Assembly (NCBI GenBank): GCA_963575745.1
Contig: CAUYUJ010013947.1
Location: 411,823 to 437,120, forward strand
DNA length: 25,298 nucleotides
Reading direction: 5' to 3'
From: Prorocentrum cordatum
Taxonomy: Eukaryota > Sar > Dinophyceae > Prorocentrales > Prorocentraceae
Made by a program: the position numbers and the translations under genes. The notes under the pieces were generated by a model, which searched no databases, was not told the DNA's origin, and was given only the letters and a program-made list of their open reading frames with translations. Position 1 is the stretch's first letter, and the number at the start of each line of letters is the position of its first letter. Shown here piece after piece: positions 15,400-23,428 of this stretch.

Positions 15400-15530
15400 T
15401 GGCATCGCTCGGACGTGTGCATTTTTTTCCTTCGGCGAGGACCATCGAGGAGCATCCTTGATCATTTGGCGAAAAAGCCACGCACCAAACCGAAAAAAGC
15501 ACAGGGAATGGACGTCCGAGCGATGGCCAG
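15400..15530. mobile_element. family-4 TIR element, copy 2, with 6-bp target duplication
   Basis: The 131-bp element has ends tggcatcgctcggacgt and (inverted) ctggccatcgctcggacgt, and is flanked by ACTCCT at 15394-15399 and 15531-15536. Its last bases are CCAG and its left TIR contains a GTGTGC donor-like string. It carries no open frame of note. Confidence 0.7.
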
Positions 15531-15536
15531 ACTCCT

Positions 15537-15885
15537 CTCTCCCCAGGGCTTTCGGACCCCCCCCAAGGGTATCCTTAGACCGTGCTCGCATCTCATTGTG
15601 CATGCGAGTTGCCGGGACGAAAATCTAGCATCCCCCCCCCCCCCGAACCCGAAATGTTATTATCCCCACCGTGTGATTTGCAGCGGTATCTGGTTACGGG
15701 GCTGTGCCGCCCCAGGTGCGAACACCCACCACTGGGTCGAAGGGGGTTGCCTGCCATCGTGACAGAGGTGGGCGAGCCTGGCGCGAACGCAACACACCGA
15801 CCTCTGGGTGCGCGTCAGTCGATTCAACACGGGGACACACGATGATGGCCATTCTGCTGATGGTGTCGGTGAGGGTGATGGTTAT
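15537..15885. other. no gene seen
   Basis: A poly-C run lies at 15633-15646. Part (15605-15621) resembles 5612-5625 next to the other family-4 region. No exon signals. Confidence 0.3.
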
Positions 15886-15889
15886 GGTG

Positions 15890-16138
15890 CTTCACGATGA
15901 TGACGGTGGCGATGGTGATGATGATGGTGATGCTGATGCTTACGATGATGATGAGGATGATGATGCTGATGCTGATGCTGATGCTTATGATGATGATGGT
16001 GATGATGCTGATGCTGATGATGATGATGATGCTGATGCTGATGCTGATGCTGATGCTGATGATGACGATGATGGTAATGACGATGGTGATGATGGTGATG
16101 ATGACGAGTACCAGGATGATGGTGATGGTGGTGACGGT
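15890..16138. repeat. GAT/GCT-GAT microsatellite, about 250 bp
   Basis: (GAT)n with GCTGAT and GGT interruptions. All frames are open as Asp/Ala, Met/Leu, or (reverse) His/Gln runs, which accounts for three overlapping open frames of 139-174 residues. Confidence 0.9.
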
Positions 16139-16174
16139 TAACGTCCACCCGAGAAATGCCCAACCCGCTCCGAG

Positions 16175-16336
16175 GCCCTACCCGCCGGCGCCCACTCCAC
16201 GGCCTCCCGCCGCCAGGACCTCGAGCTCCCCTGCGAGTGGCCCGGCGCCGCCGCCGGCGGCAGCGGCTCGGACTCCGGCGGCTCCTCGCCAGGGAGGGCA
16301 AACAGCGCGCGCGCGGGTGCGGCGGTACGCGAGCAG
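16175..16336 (+). CDS. probable exon of a second gene, phase 0 to 0
   Basis: CGCTCCGAG precedes G at 16175, and CAG with a GTCCCC donor follows at 16337. The 54 codons begin ALPAGAHSTASRRQDLELPC and continue with a Gly/Ser-rich linker, ending AGAAVREQ. Third positions are strongly G/C, more than in the competing reverse frame. No domain is recognised. The phases match the exon at 16611, and the intervening 274 bp contains a TG repeat and a family-1 element. Confidence 0.4.
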
Positions 16337-16349
16337 GTCCCCGACCACC

Positions 16350-16378
16350 TTGTGTGTGTGTGTGTGTGTGTGTGTGTC
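16350..16378. repeat. TG microsatellite
   Basis: Pure (TG)14 or so, at the start of the predicted intron between 16336 and 16611. Confidence 0.95.
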
Positions 16379-16388
16379 AGCCTTGCCT

Positions 16389-16549
16389 GAAGTCGGGCCT
16401 GTCCCTGTACAGGAGGAGTAGCCAAAGATAGTCAAAAGATGGTCGGGGGACGATTTGTCGATTTTTATGTTGACTCTATGGTTCAGCATGTTCGGGGTAT
16501 GTTTAATTCTTCGCCCCAAATCCGCCTGTCGGGGGACATGCCCGACCTG
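16389..16549. mobile_element. family-1 TIR element, copy 4, with 10-bp target duplication
   Basis: The 161-bp element is flanked by AGCCTTGCCT at 16379-16388 and 16550-16559, an exact 10-bp target-site duplication. Left TIR gaagtcgggcctgtccctgt, then acaggaggag; right TIR tccgcctgtcgggggacatg, then cccgacctg. It has no coding capacity and sits inside a predicted intron. Confidence 0.9.
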
Positions 16550-16610
16550 AGCCTTGCCTTTGTCTTCGAACGGATCCGTGGCGGAAAGCTAACTACCCCT
16601 CGGACCCCAG

Positions 16611-16712
16611 GGGGCCGCGCATTGGACAAGCACGTCGTCGGCTGTCCAGGCCCGCGGGGTCGCCATGGAGCAGAGGGTCCCGAGTGCCACGGCCCCCCCA
16701 TCGGAGGTTTTG
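16611..16712 (+). CDS. probable exon of a second gene
   Basis: A branch-like GCTAAC at about 16588 and CTACCCCTCGGACCCCAG (16610) make a good acceptor, followed by G. The 34 codons read GAAHWTSTSSAVQARGVAME, then QRVPSATAPPSEVL, and a GTATGC donor follows. About 28 of 34 third positions are G/C. If not spliced at 16713 the frame runs on to TAA at 16821-16823, with lower codon bias. No family is recognised. The phase matches 16175-16336. Confidence 0.4.
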
Positions 16713-16887
16713 GTATGCCGCCCTACGTCGCTTAGCGGCCCTGTGTCTGTCGACGTTGCCGAAGTATGCCGCCCTCGGGCTCTTCTTGGGAAGCCCCGCG
16801 GGCCCCGTGGGCCACCCGGGTAACGCCCCGCTGCCGCTGGGAAACCAGAAAACGATCCCCAGCACGAAGTGGGTGGAACGTCCCAAG

Positions 16888-17112
16888 GCTCATGCAGTTC
16901 TGACGGGTCGTAGAAGGTTCTCGAGGGCCCAGGCCACTCAATTCTTTTTGCTTCGCGTATCCCCACCAGCCGGCGCTGCTGAGGTCGCCGGCCCGTCGGC
17001 GTTAGGCAATTCGGCTCTTTCGGACCTCACTCGCCGCTGGCGCCCTCGCCTGCGGTTGCGGACAAGAAGTATCCCCACCAGCCACTTCAGAAACCCTGCC
17101 CTTCAGAGTTGA
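16888..17112 (+). CDS. possible terminal exon (weak)
   Basis: In phase 0 after a weak CCCAAG acceptor, followed by G, the frame is open to TGA at 17110-17112. It reads a basic, Arg-rich peptide (AHAVLTGRRRFSRAQATQFF, later SDLTRRWRPRLRLRTR). The 15-mer gtatccccaccagcc is directly repeated at 16957 and 17069 inside it. It could follow 16712, but the acceptor is poor. Confidence 0.2.
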   Translation, partial: AHAVLTGRRRFSRAQATQFFLLRVSPPAGAAEVAGPSALGNSALSDLTRRWRPRLRLRTRSIPTSHFRNPALQS

Positions 17113-17640
17113 CGGGAAAAAGAAACAAGAGACACATCTAGGGATAGAAAGCGAGCAAGGGGGGGGCCTTGGAAGGCCTCTTCTGGCCATCTCTGGGTGC
17201 CGCGTGGGGGCGAGGGAACAGGAGGAGGAGGAGGAGGAGGAGGAGGAGGGCTTGCGGGCGCGACAGCCCTGTGCCTGGATGGCACTCGAGCCTGTTTTGT
17301 TTGTCTGGGCGATAACGCTCGTGATCGCCCCCGCCACTACCCCTTCCTGGTCACGTCACGCTGCTTTCCCCACGCGTCTCAAGGAATCTTCCAGGGTTTC
17401 CAGAACATCTCAAGGGTTTCCAAGGAATTCGTCGTCGTCGCTGTTGTCCGCGACCGGGAGGTGGAGGAGGAGGAGGAGGAGGAGGAGCAGCAGCAGCAGC
17501 AGCATTCCAAGATGTTCCGAGGAATTCTTCATCAATCCCCTCCTCCTCTGCTCCCTCTCCCTCCTCCTGGCCTTCCTCCTCCCGAGGCCCGGGGGGGTTG
17601 AAGAAGGCCCCGGGAGGCCGAAGCCCGCCGTGATGTGATC
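17113..17640. other. no firm gene; GGA tracts at 17219-17249 and 17462-17486
   Basis: The phrase ggaattc with neighbouring t-tccaag/gatgtt recurs (about 17385-17430 and 17505-17530). Long Glu/Gln and Pro/Leu frames derive from the GGA/CAG and TCC repeats. No splice-bounded exon is convincing. Confidence 0.35.
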
Positions 17641-17699
17641 GGGGAAGGCCAACCCGTTATCGCGGATTACAGTCGGGCCGCTGAAAAAGGTGGGCAGGT

Positions 17700-17792
17700 C
17701 GCGCTTCTCCTCCTTCTCCTCTTCCTCCTCCTCCTCCTCCTCCTCCTCCTCCTCCTCCCCCTCCTCCTCCTCCTCCTCCTCCTCCTCCTCCC
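17700..17792. repeat. TCC tract
   Basis: (TCC)n with a few TTC/CCC interruptions. Confidence 0.95.
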
Positions 17793-17824
17793 CTTCGTGG
17801 GGCGGGCGTCTGCTGGCGCCGCAG

Positions 17825-17881
17825 CGAGCCTGGACGGCTGCGACGACCTGCCCAACCCGTTATCGTCGGGGAGGGGCTCAG
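17825..17881 (+). CDS. possible 57-bp exon
   Basis: The TCC tract and GGCGCCGCAG (17824) lead in, and CTCAG with a GTGCGT donor follows. The 57 bases are open in all three frames; one reads EPGRLRRPAQPVIVGEGL. The phrase aacccgttatcg also occurs at 17652, so part of this is repeated. Not assigned. Confidence 0.22.
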
Positions 17882-17884
17882 GTG

Positions 17885-18191
17885 CGTTTTCATTGCTTTG
17901 CACTTTGTCTCAGGTCTTCCTTGGGCCTTCTCTGGGAAGTCGGAGTCTCACGTATGGGACAGACGCACCTCGTTCCTCATCGAGGGTTGCCTATGACAGC
18001 GCTTCGACTGCAAGCGCACGAAGCCGACACATGCACGAGGGCGGGGCGCTTCCGAGCGATGGTAATGCCTTCCGAGCAGCCCCCCCCGATCACGCCCGCT
18101 ATCGCGGATCATAAAAAAGCAGGCGCTGCAGGCTTCAACGGGCAGCCTCCCCGGCTCTGGGCCCCTCCCCAGGCATCCAGCTGCTCCCATC
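17885..18191. other. no gene seen
   Basis: Several open frames but no splice-bounded, biased segment and no recognisable repeat. Confidence 0.3.
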
Positions 18192-18200
18192 AACTAGGTC

Positions 18201-18373
18201 CAAGTCGGGCCTGTCCCTCTTCAGGAGGAATATTCAAAAATAAGCAAAAACAAAACAAAGTAGCCTGGAGACGATTGTGGACCATTTTTGAAGATTTGTG
18301 GGGTATTTTTGTTTACGATGTCTTATTTTTCGTCCGAAATCGGCCTGTAATTAGGGGGACTGGCCCGACTCAG
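18201..18373. mobile_element. family-1 TIR element, copy 5, with 9-bp target duplication
   Basis: The 173-bp element is flanked by AACTAGGTC at 18192-18200 and 18374-18382, an exact 9-bp target-site duplication. Left TIR caagtcgggcctgtccctct, then tcaggagga; right end tcggcctg..actggcccgactcag. The last three bases are CAG. Confidence 0.9.
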
Positions 18374-18389
18374 AACTAGGTCGATGCGT

Positions 18390-18500
18390 GGCCCCCCCTG
18401 AAGGTCTGGATCTCTTCCCTGCGGCTGGTTGTTCGCCCTGGAAGTCGTTTCTGTTGACGCTCCCGAGGTCCGGCGAGGGCTCAGCCCAAAACGGCCCGCT
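18390..18500. repeat. family-7 repeat, reverse orientation
   Basis: The reverse complement contains gccctcgccgg-cctcggga-cgtc, aacgact, and gaacaaccagcc-cagggaa, as in 20280-20355. Confidence 0.55.
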
Positions 18501-18545
18501 CCAGCTTCTGTTGAAACGCCGGATCTCTGGGCCCCCAATGGTCGT

Positions 18546-18705
18546 TGAGTCGGGCCTGTCCCCCAACAGGAGGAAGATTCAAGCATAGTCAAGAAAGAGT
18601 GTGCGGGCGATTTTTTTATATGATGTTCTTCACCATTGGGGAGTTGTTGCTCGACTAGCTTGTCTTGTTCGTCCAGAGTCCGCCTGCAGGAGGGCATGCC
18701 CGACC
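18546..18705. mobile_element. family-1 TIR element, copy 6
   Basis: Left TIR tgagtcgggcctgtccccca, then acaggaggaa; interior with catagtcaagaa; right TIR tccgcctgcaggagggcatg, then cccgacc. No target duplication visible. It lies only 172 bp from copy 5. Confidence 0.75.
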
Positions 18706-18888
18706 GAACCCTGCCGCAGCCCGCCGCGGGGCCAGGCCGCCCGAGGCGCCTCGCGCGCGGCATGCTGACGTCCGGCTCTTCCCTGCGCCCGCCAGCGCCG
18801 GCGGCCCCCCGCCGCGGCGCGCCGCGGCGCTCCCCGCAACCCGCTCCCCCCCCTCTCCTCGAGCAGTGGCGAGGCGTCTTGGCTGGCC

Positions 18889-19092
18889 CATATAGTTGAC
18901 GAACCAACAACACACACCCATACCCATAGAGGGGTCGGAGAGGGCTATGAGTGCGTGTTGTCGGGTGGAGGTCCCCGCTCGAACGGGAGCGCTCCCCAGG
19001 GTCCGACAACCCGCACCCATACCCATAGCCAGTCCTCCTCCCAACGACCCCCCTATGGGTATGGGTGTGTGTTGCTCGTTCGTCATATAGAG
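18889..19092. mobile_element. TIR element with about 45-bp arms (ACACACCCATACCCATAG)
   Basis: Left arm gacgaaccaacaacacacac, then ccatacccatagaggggtcg (18899-18938). Right arm cgacccccctatgggtatgg, then gtgtgtgttgctcgttcgtc (19046-19085) is its inverse with few mismatches. A third partial copy of the same sequence (gtccgacaacccgcacccat, then acccatag) lies inside at about 19001-19028. Confidence 0.8.
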
Positions 19093-19339
19093 GGGGCGCG
19101 CATCAAGAAACCATACGCTTTTCGTCAGGGTAGCCTGGGTTCTTTCGCTCCGCGCGCTGCGCGGCGACGTCCCGCGGCTGTTGAAGGAGCTGCCGCGTTC
19201 AAAGAGCTCCAGGATTCCGCTCTGGTGCTCTTCGCGCGCGGGTTTTCAGGGTTGGGCTTCTTGCGAGGGTTTCTTGCGGCCGCGCCCGCACTGTAGGCCC
19301 GCCAAGGAATGTTCCAAGAACCCCCGAGGCCCAGCGTAC

Positions 19340-19530
19340 TGAACAAACATCGGGACGACGGTGTTTCGAAGTTGTTGGCCTCTGGGGGCCCTCGCCGGGC
19401 CCCGTGATCTTCAAAGAACGACTCGGGATGAACAGCCGGTCCTGGGGAATGCATGGGTCGAGACTGCTGGGGACCCCGTATTGAAAAAATCACGACGTCG
19501 GATCTCTGGGACCTTTTGAGGCTTGCAGGA
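19340..19530. repeat. family-7 repeat
   Basis: Shares with 20240-20470 and 20850-21110: ggcctc-gggggccctcgccg, gggcc, gactcgggatgaac-a-cc, ggtcctgggga, and aaaaatcacgacgtcggatc, then tctggga. Confidence 0.75.
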
Positions 19531-19699
19531 CATGCTCTTGGTGCATGTCTGGCCGAGGCTGTCTTGGTGCAGCACGCGTCGGGCCCCCCTGTGCCATAAG
19601 ACCATGGTCTTTCTGCTCTCGGAGCACTTGTTTGGGGCTCTGCGAGCATGACGTGGTCTAGGCCTATGGGCATGCTGGGACGGTCGCTCCCTGCTCAGC

Positions 19700-19900
19700 T
19701 CTCCCCCGCCGCGGCGCCCGCCCTGGCGGCGCGGCGGCGGCAGCGCGGCGGCCCGCGCCCGCGCGCGCGGGGGGCGGCTCGCTCGCCCGCGCGCGCCGCG
19801 GGGGGCGGATGGGGCGCTCGGCGGGCGCAGGCGGCCCGCGCGCGCGCGGGGCGGCTCGCTTTCGCCCGCGCGCGCGCCGCCGCTCGCCCGGGGGGAAGCC
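19700..19900. other. extreme GC/CpG block with internal duplication
   Basis: Runs of cgcgcgcgc and ggcggc. A block of about 60 bp (ggcggcccgcgc..ggggcggctcgct) occurs twice (about 19750 and 19827). It is open in several frames as Ala/Arg-rich peptide, so it could be a CpG-rich low-complexity sequence or an Ala/Arg-rich exon after CTGCTCAG (19700). I cannot decide. Confidence 0.4.
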
Positions 19901-19904
19901 CCAA

Positions 19905-20162
19905 AAACACACTCTGGGGAAACACACACACAACACGCACACACACATTGACACACACACACAACACACACAACACACACACACACACACAACACACACA
20001 AAACACAAAAACAACACACACACACACACACACACGCTCTCACACACACACACACACATTCACACACACACACACAACACACACAGTGGGAAAAAAAAAC
20101 ACGCTGTGGGACAAAAAGCACACACACAGTGTGTGTGTGTGTGTGTGTGTGTTTTCCCACAG
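19905..20162. mobile_element. CA/TG-rich family-8 element, larger copy
   Basis: The segment starts near ctggggaaacacacac and ends gtgtgttttcccacag. (CA)n with AACAC variants fills 19920-20085 and (TG)n fills 20128-20150, so the ends can pair. It resembles 4955-5018. A second acceptor-like string (ttttttccaacag) follows at 20168-20180. Confidence 0.5.
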
Positions 20163-20239
20163 TGTGGGTTTTTTCCAACAGATCCAGCGCATGGGAGAGA
20201 CGGGTCCTGAAGGAAGCCCAGGGAGACATCGGGCGTCTC

Positions 20240-20470
20240 GAAAAAGAGTCGAGGCGGAGGCTTCTCCGTCGTTTTCGGCCTCCATGGGGGCCCTCGCCGG
20301 GCCTCGGGACTGTCGAAAAGCGACCCGGAGTGAACAACCAGCCCCAGGGAAGTGGTCGAGAGGTCGGGGGGCCCGTGTCTTGGAAAAATCGTGACGTCGG
20401 ATGTCTGGGAACCAGTCCTGAGGTTTTCTGCTGTTTTCGGGTTCTCCGGGGCCCTCCACGGGCCCCAGAG
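20240..20470. repeat. family-7 repeat, longest copy
   Basis: Ordered blocks: cgttttcggcctccatgggg, gccctcgccgggcctcggga, ctgtcgaaaa, gaacaaccagccccaggga, then gacgtcggatgtctggga, cctgaggttttctgctgttt, and tcgggttctccggggccctc. Tandem with related copies on both sides (19340 and 20850). Confidence 0.8.
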
Positions 20471-20849
20471 ATGCGCATTGCAAACTTCAGTCGATCGCAA
20501 ACATGGATCAAGGGGGCGTGGATTAGCGACGGGTCCCGTTTCCATGCGAACAATCGCGGATTACCTCCGCCGAGCGAGGCGGCAGCGGCCGCATCTTGGG
20601 GAGGGCCCCATCCCCCGATCCATGGATTTGGCGACCGCGCGCCAAATCCAAGGATCGTTAATTTTTTTGTTCGGCGGCCCGCAAGGAAAAGTCCAGAGGG
20701 CGTGTTCAATGCCAGATAATTAGTGAGGGCCAGGCCACAAGGAGGAAGCCGCCAAAGGCGCCAACCCACGCACGTGCAACATGCAGTACAGGCGACAGCG
20801 GGACCGAGCCAGAATATTGACCGACTGTTTGGATCGTTACTCCAAGGCC

Positions 20850-21115
20850 TGAGTTTTTTTCAGTTCCTGGCCTCCAGGGGCGCTCGCCGGGCCCTTGGAC
20901 CGCCAACAACGATTCGGGATGAGCAACCCGTCCTGGGGATGGGTCCGAGACTTCCGGGTACATCGCAGTGCAGGAATCACGACGTCGGATCTCTAGGAAC
21001 GGGTCCTGAGGGACACGGGTCCTGAGGTTTTCCGCTAGTTTCGGGTTCTCCGGGGCCCTCCACGGGCCTCGGGACTGTCAGAAAACGAGTCGGGACGACG
21101 AGCTGGTCCCGAGGG
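20850..21115. repeat. family-7 repeat with partial second unit
   Basis: The first unit (about 20850-21010) has the same block order as 20240-20470. The second (about 21010-21115) repeats the ggtcctgaggttttccgcta, then gggttctccggggccctcca part and a second ggcctcgggactgtcagaaa block. Confidence 0.75.
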
Positions 21116-21119
21116 CATG

Positions 21120-21660
21120 GCGTTCCCGCACCCAATCCGGCACACCCCTCACACGCTTCGAAAACCCATAGAGAGCTCCACCGAAGGCCCCAGCGGCACA
21201 GTCCGTATGGCACACCCGCACCCGATTCGGCACACCCCTCATACGCTTCGTGGCCCCATAGGGAGCTCCAACGAAGGAATCAGCGGCTCAGTCCGAGTCC
21301 GCATGGCGTACCCGCACCCGAGTCGGCACACCCCTCACACGATTCGTGGCCCCATAGGGAGCTCCACCGAAGGCCCCGGCGGCACAGTCCGCATGGCGTA
21401 CTCGCACCCGTTTCGGCAAGGTCCTAGTGGCTTAGTCCGCATGGCGTACCCGCACCGCAATCAGCGCACACCCCTCACACGCTTCGTGGCCCCAAAGGAA
21501 GCTTCCCCGAAGGCCCCAGTGGCTCAGCCCACATGGCGTACCCGCGCCCGATCCGGCACACGCCTCACACGCTTCATGGACCCAAAGGAGCTCCACCGAA
21601 GGCACTTGCGGCACAGTCCGCATGGCGTACCCGCTCACACGGTTCGTGGCCCCATAACCG
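21120..21660. repeat. satellite array B, about 6-7 units of 80-100 bp
   Basis: Unit: atggcgtacccgcacccg-t, cggcacacccctcacacgct, tcgtggccccatagggagct, ccaccgaaggccccagcggc, then acagtccgc. It shares the central half (tcgtggccccatagggagct then ccaccgaaggccc) with array A at 13427 and one unit at about 23205-23305. Confidence 0.9.
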
Positions 21661-21852
21661 CATGCCGATGATAATAAAGGGACCCCCCCCCCTTCAGTGT
21701 TTAGAGTTGATTATCGTCGCCCTATACAAAATTCAAATTGGGCGGCGAGCGCTGAGGCCGAACTTCATTATCACCTCGAAGCGCTATGTTGAGATAGCAA
21801 CATCAAGCGATGTTGATATAGCAACATCAAGAGAAGCGATCAAACTTTTTCA

Positions 21853-22135
21853 GGATGTGTCAAGCGAAACCAATAATTTTGGGAGGCAGACTCAAACGAA
21901 ACGAGCAATGTTTCAAGGATGTCTCAAGCGAAACCGAAAATTTTGGGAGGCAGACTCAAACGAAACGAGCAATGTTTCAAGGATGTCTCAAGCGAAACCG
22001 AAAATTTTGGGAGGCAGACTCAAACGAAACGAGCAATGTTTCAAGGATGTCTCAAGCGAAACCAAAAATTTTGGGAGGCAGACTCAAACGAAACGAGCAA
22101 TGTTCCAAAGATGTCTCAAGGATGTTTCAAGCTAA
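21853..22135. repeat. 64-bp tandem repeat, at least 4 units, open in all forward frames
   Basis: Unit starts at 21853, 21917, 21981, 22045 and (partial) 22109 are spaced exactly 64 bp. The sequence is ggatgtctcaagcgaaaccg, aaaattttgggaggcagact, caaacgaaacgagcaatgtt, then tcaa. It contains no stop in any forward frame, so a frame entering it passes through all three registers. It is followed by an AT-rich stretch and preceded by gttgatatagcaacatcaag repeats. Confidence 0.95.
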
Positions 22136-22194
22136 ACCAGCAAGTTTTTTCTTTTTTATGTTTATGTTTTATTATCTTCCTTTTTATATATGTA

Positions 22195-22810
22195 TCTATC
22201 CCCGCGCGCGCCTGAACTTTTCTATCTCTGGGGTTGACTATCCATGGAAAGGGGAGCACATGAGCTACCCTACATGAGCACTTAAAAAAATCAATTTTCA
22301 TAAAGCGTTTGTAAATTAAAATTGATAGATTTGGAACTTTCCATTTTTCCGTTATTCTTATCTTCTTCTTCTTCTCTTCTTCTTCTCTTCTTATTATTCT
22401 TCTACTTCCCTCTTCTTCTTTTATATTTCTATCTGTCCTCACGCTCGCCTGAACTTTTTTATCCCTGGGGTTGATTATCCATGGAAAATGAAGCACATGA
22501 GCTACCCTACACGAGCACTTAAAAAATCAATGTTCATAAAGCGTTTGTAAATTAAAATTGATAGATTTGGAACTTTGGATTGTTCCTTTCTTCGTCCTCT
22601 TCTTATTATCCTCTTCTTCTTCTTTCTTATTATTATTCTACTGTATTCTTCTTCTTTTATATTTCTCTCTGTCCCCACGCTCGCCTGAACTTTTTTATCT
22701 CTGGGGTTGATTATCCATGGAAATTGAGGCACATGAGCTACCCTACACGAGCACTTACAACAAACAATTTTCATAAAGCGCTTGTAAATAAAATCTAATA
22801 GATTTGAAAC
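22195..22810. repeat. AT-rich tandem triplication, unit about 238 bp
   Basis: Units start near 22195, 22432 and 22671 with cgcctgaacttttctatctc, then tggggttgactatccatgga, gcacatgagctaccctacat, gagcactt, ataaagcgtttgtaaattaa, then aattgatagatttggaactt. Each is followed by a variable TTC/TTA pyrimidine run. The reverse strand is open across units (repeated peptide FPWIINPRDKKVQA), but a one-base run-length difference breaks the frame in the middle unit. No evidence that it is translated. Confidence 0.85.
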
Positions 22811-22839
22811 TCGAGATTTGTTCTTCTCTTCGTCCTTCT

Positions 22840-23075
22840 CCTCCTCCGAGCACAAATTATTCGAGGATGTACAAGCGAAAACACAATTATTTCGAGGATG
22901 TCTCAAGCGAAAGAAGCAATAGTTTGACTGTGTCTGAAGCGAAATAAGCAATAGTTTGCGGATGTCTCAAGCGAAACAAGGGATTTGTCGAGGATGTCTC
23001 CAGCGAGATAAGCCATTGTTGAGGATATTTCTATGAAAACTAAACGCCAAGGATGTCTCAAAACGTGCTCGGCTT
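22840..23075. repeat. degenerate 36-40 bp repeat (gaggatgtctcaagcgaaa)
   Basis: About six units of (c)gaggatgtctcaagcgaaa with variable aagcaatagttt spacers. The ggatgtctcaagcgaaa core is shared with the 64-bp array at 21853, so the two arrays are related and flank the triplication. Confidence 0.8.
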
Positions 23076-23204
23076 GGTCTCCTCTTGATCATCTCTTACT
23101 TCGAGATTATGCTGAGGTCTGCTGGGCTACTTTTATCATCTCTCCCTGAACCCCGAACTTTATTATCCCCTAGTGTTTATTCTCACGGGCATGAGGTTAA
23201 AGAG

Positions 23205-23305
23205 ATCCACCGAAGGCCCCCATGGCACAGTCTGCATGGCGTACCCGCACCCGCTTCGGCACACCCCTCACACGTTCCATGGTCCCCCTGGGGAGCTCCT
23301 CCGAA
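23205..23305. repeat. single satellite unit of array B type
   Basis: Contains ccaccgaaggcccccatggc, acagtctgcatggcgtaccc, gcacccgcttcggcacaccc, then ctcacacg, a full unit displaced from the array. Confidence 0.8.
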
Positions 23306-23428
23306 GGCGATGTCCACGACGGCGGTACTCGCAACTGCATGTGGTCGGGTCCTTCGCCAGGATAGTCCCATTCTTCTCGCGCCGTCGGATCGCAGAAAAC
23401 GCGCACTGCAGCATCTGGAGTCTACGGT

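Noticed and set aside
15890-16138. Asp-rich or Met-rich proteins of 139-174 residues
   Set aside because: Three frames of one (GAT)n/(GCTGAT)n microsatellite.
19411-20769. A 452-residue reverse-strand open frame
   Set aside because: It crosses two family-7 repeats, a CA/TG microsatellite and a CpG block. The peptide repeats mirror the DNA repeats, and no domain is seen.
21853-23075. CRISPR-like array
   Set aside because: Repeats are contiguous 64-bp or degenerate 36-40 bp tandem units without unique spacers; the context is eukaryotic.
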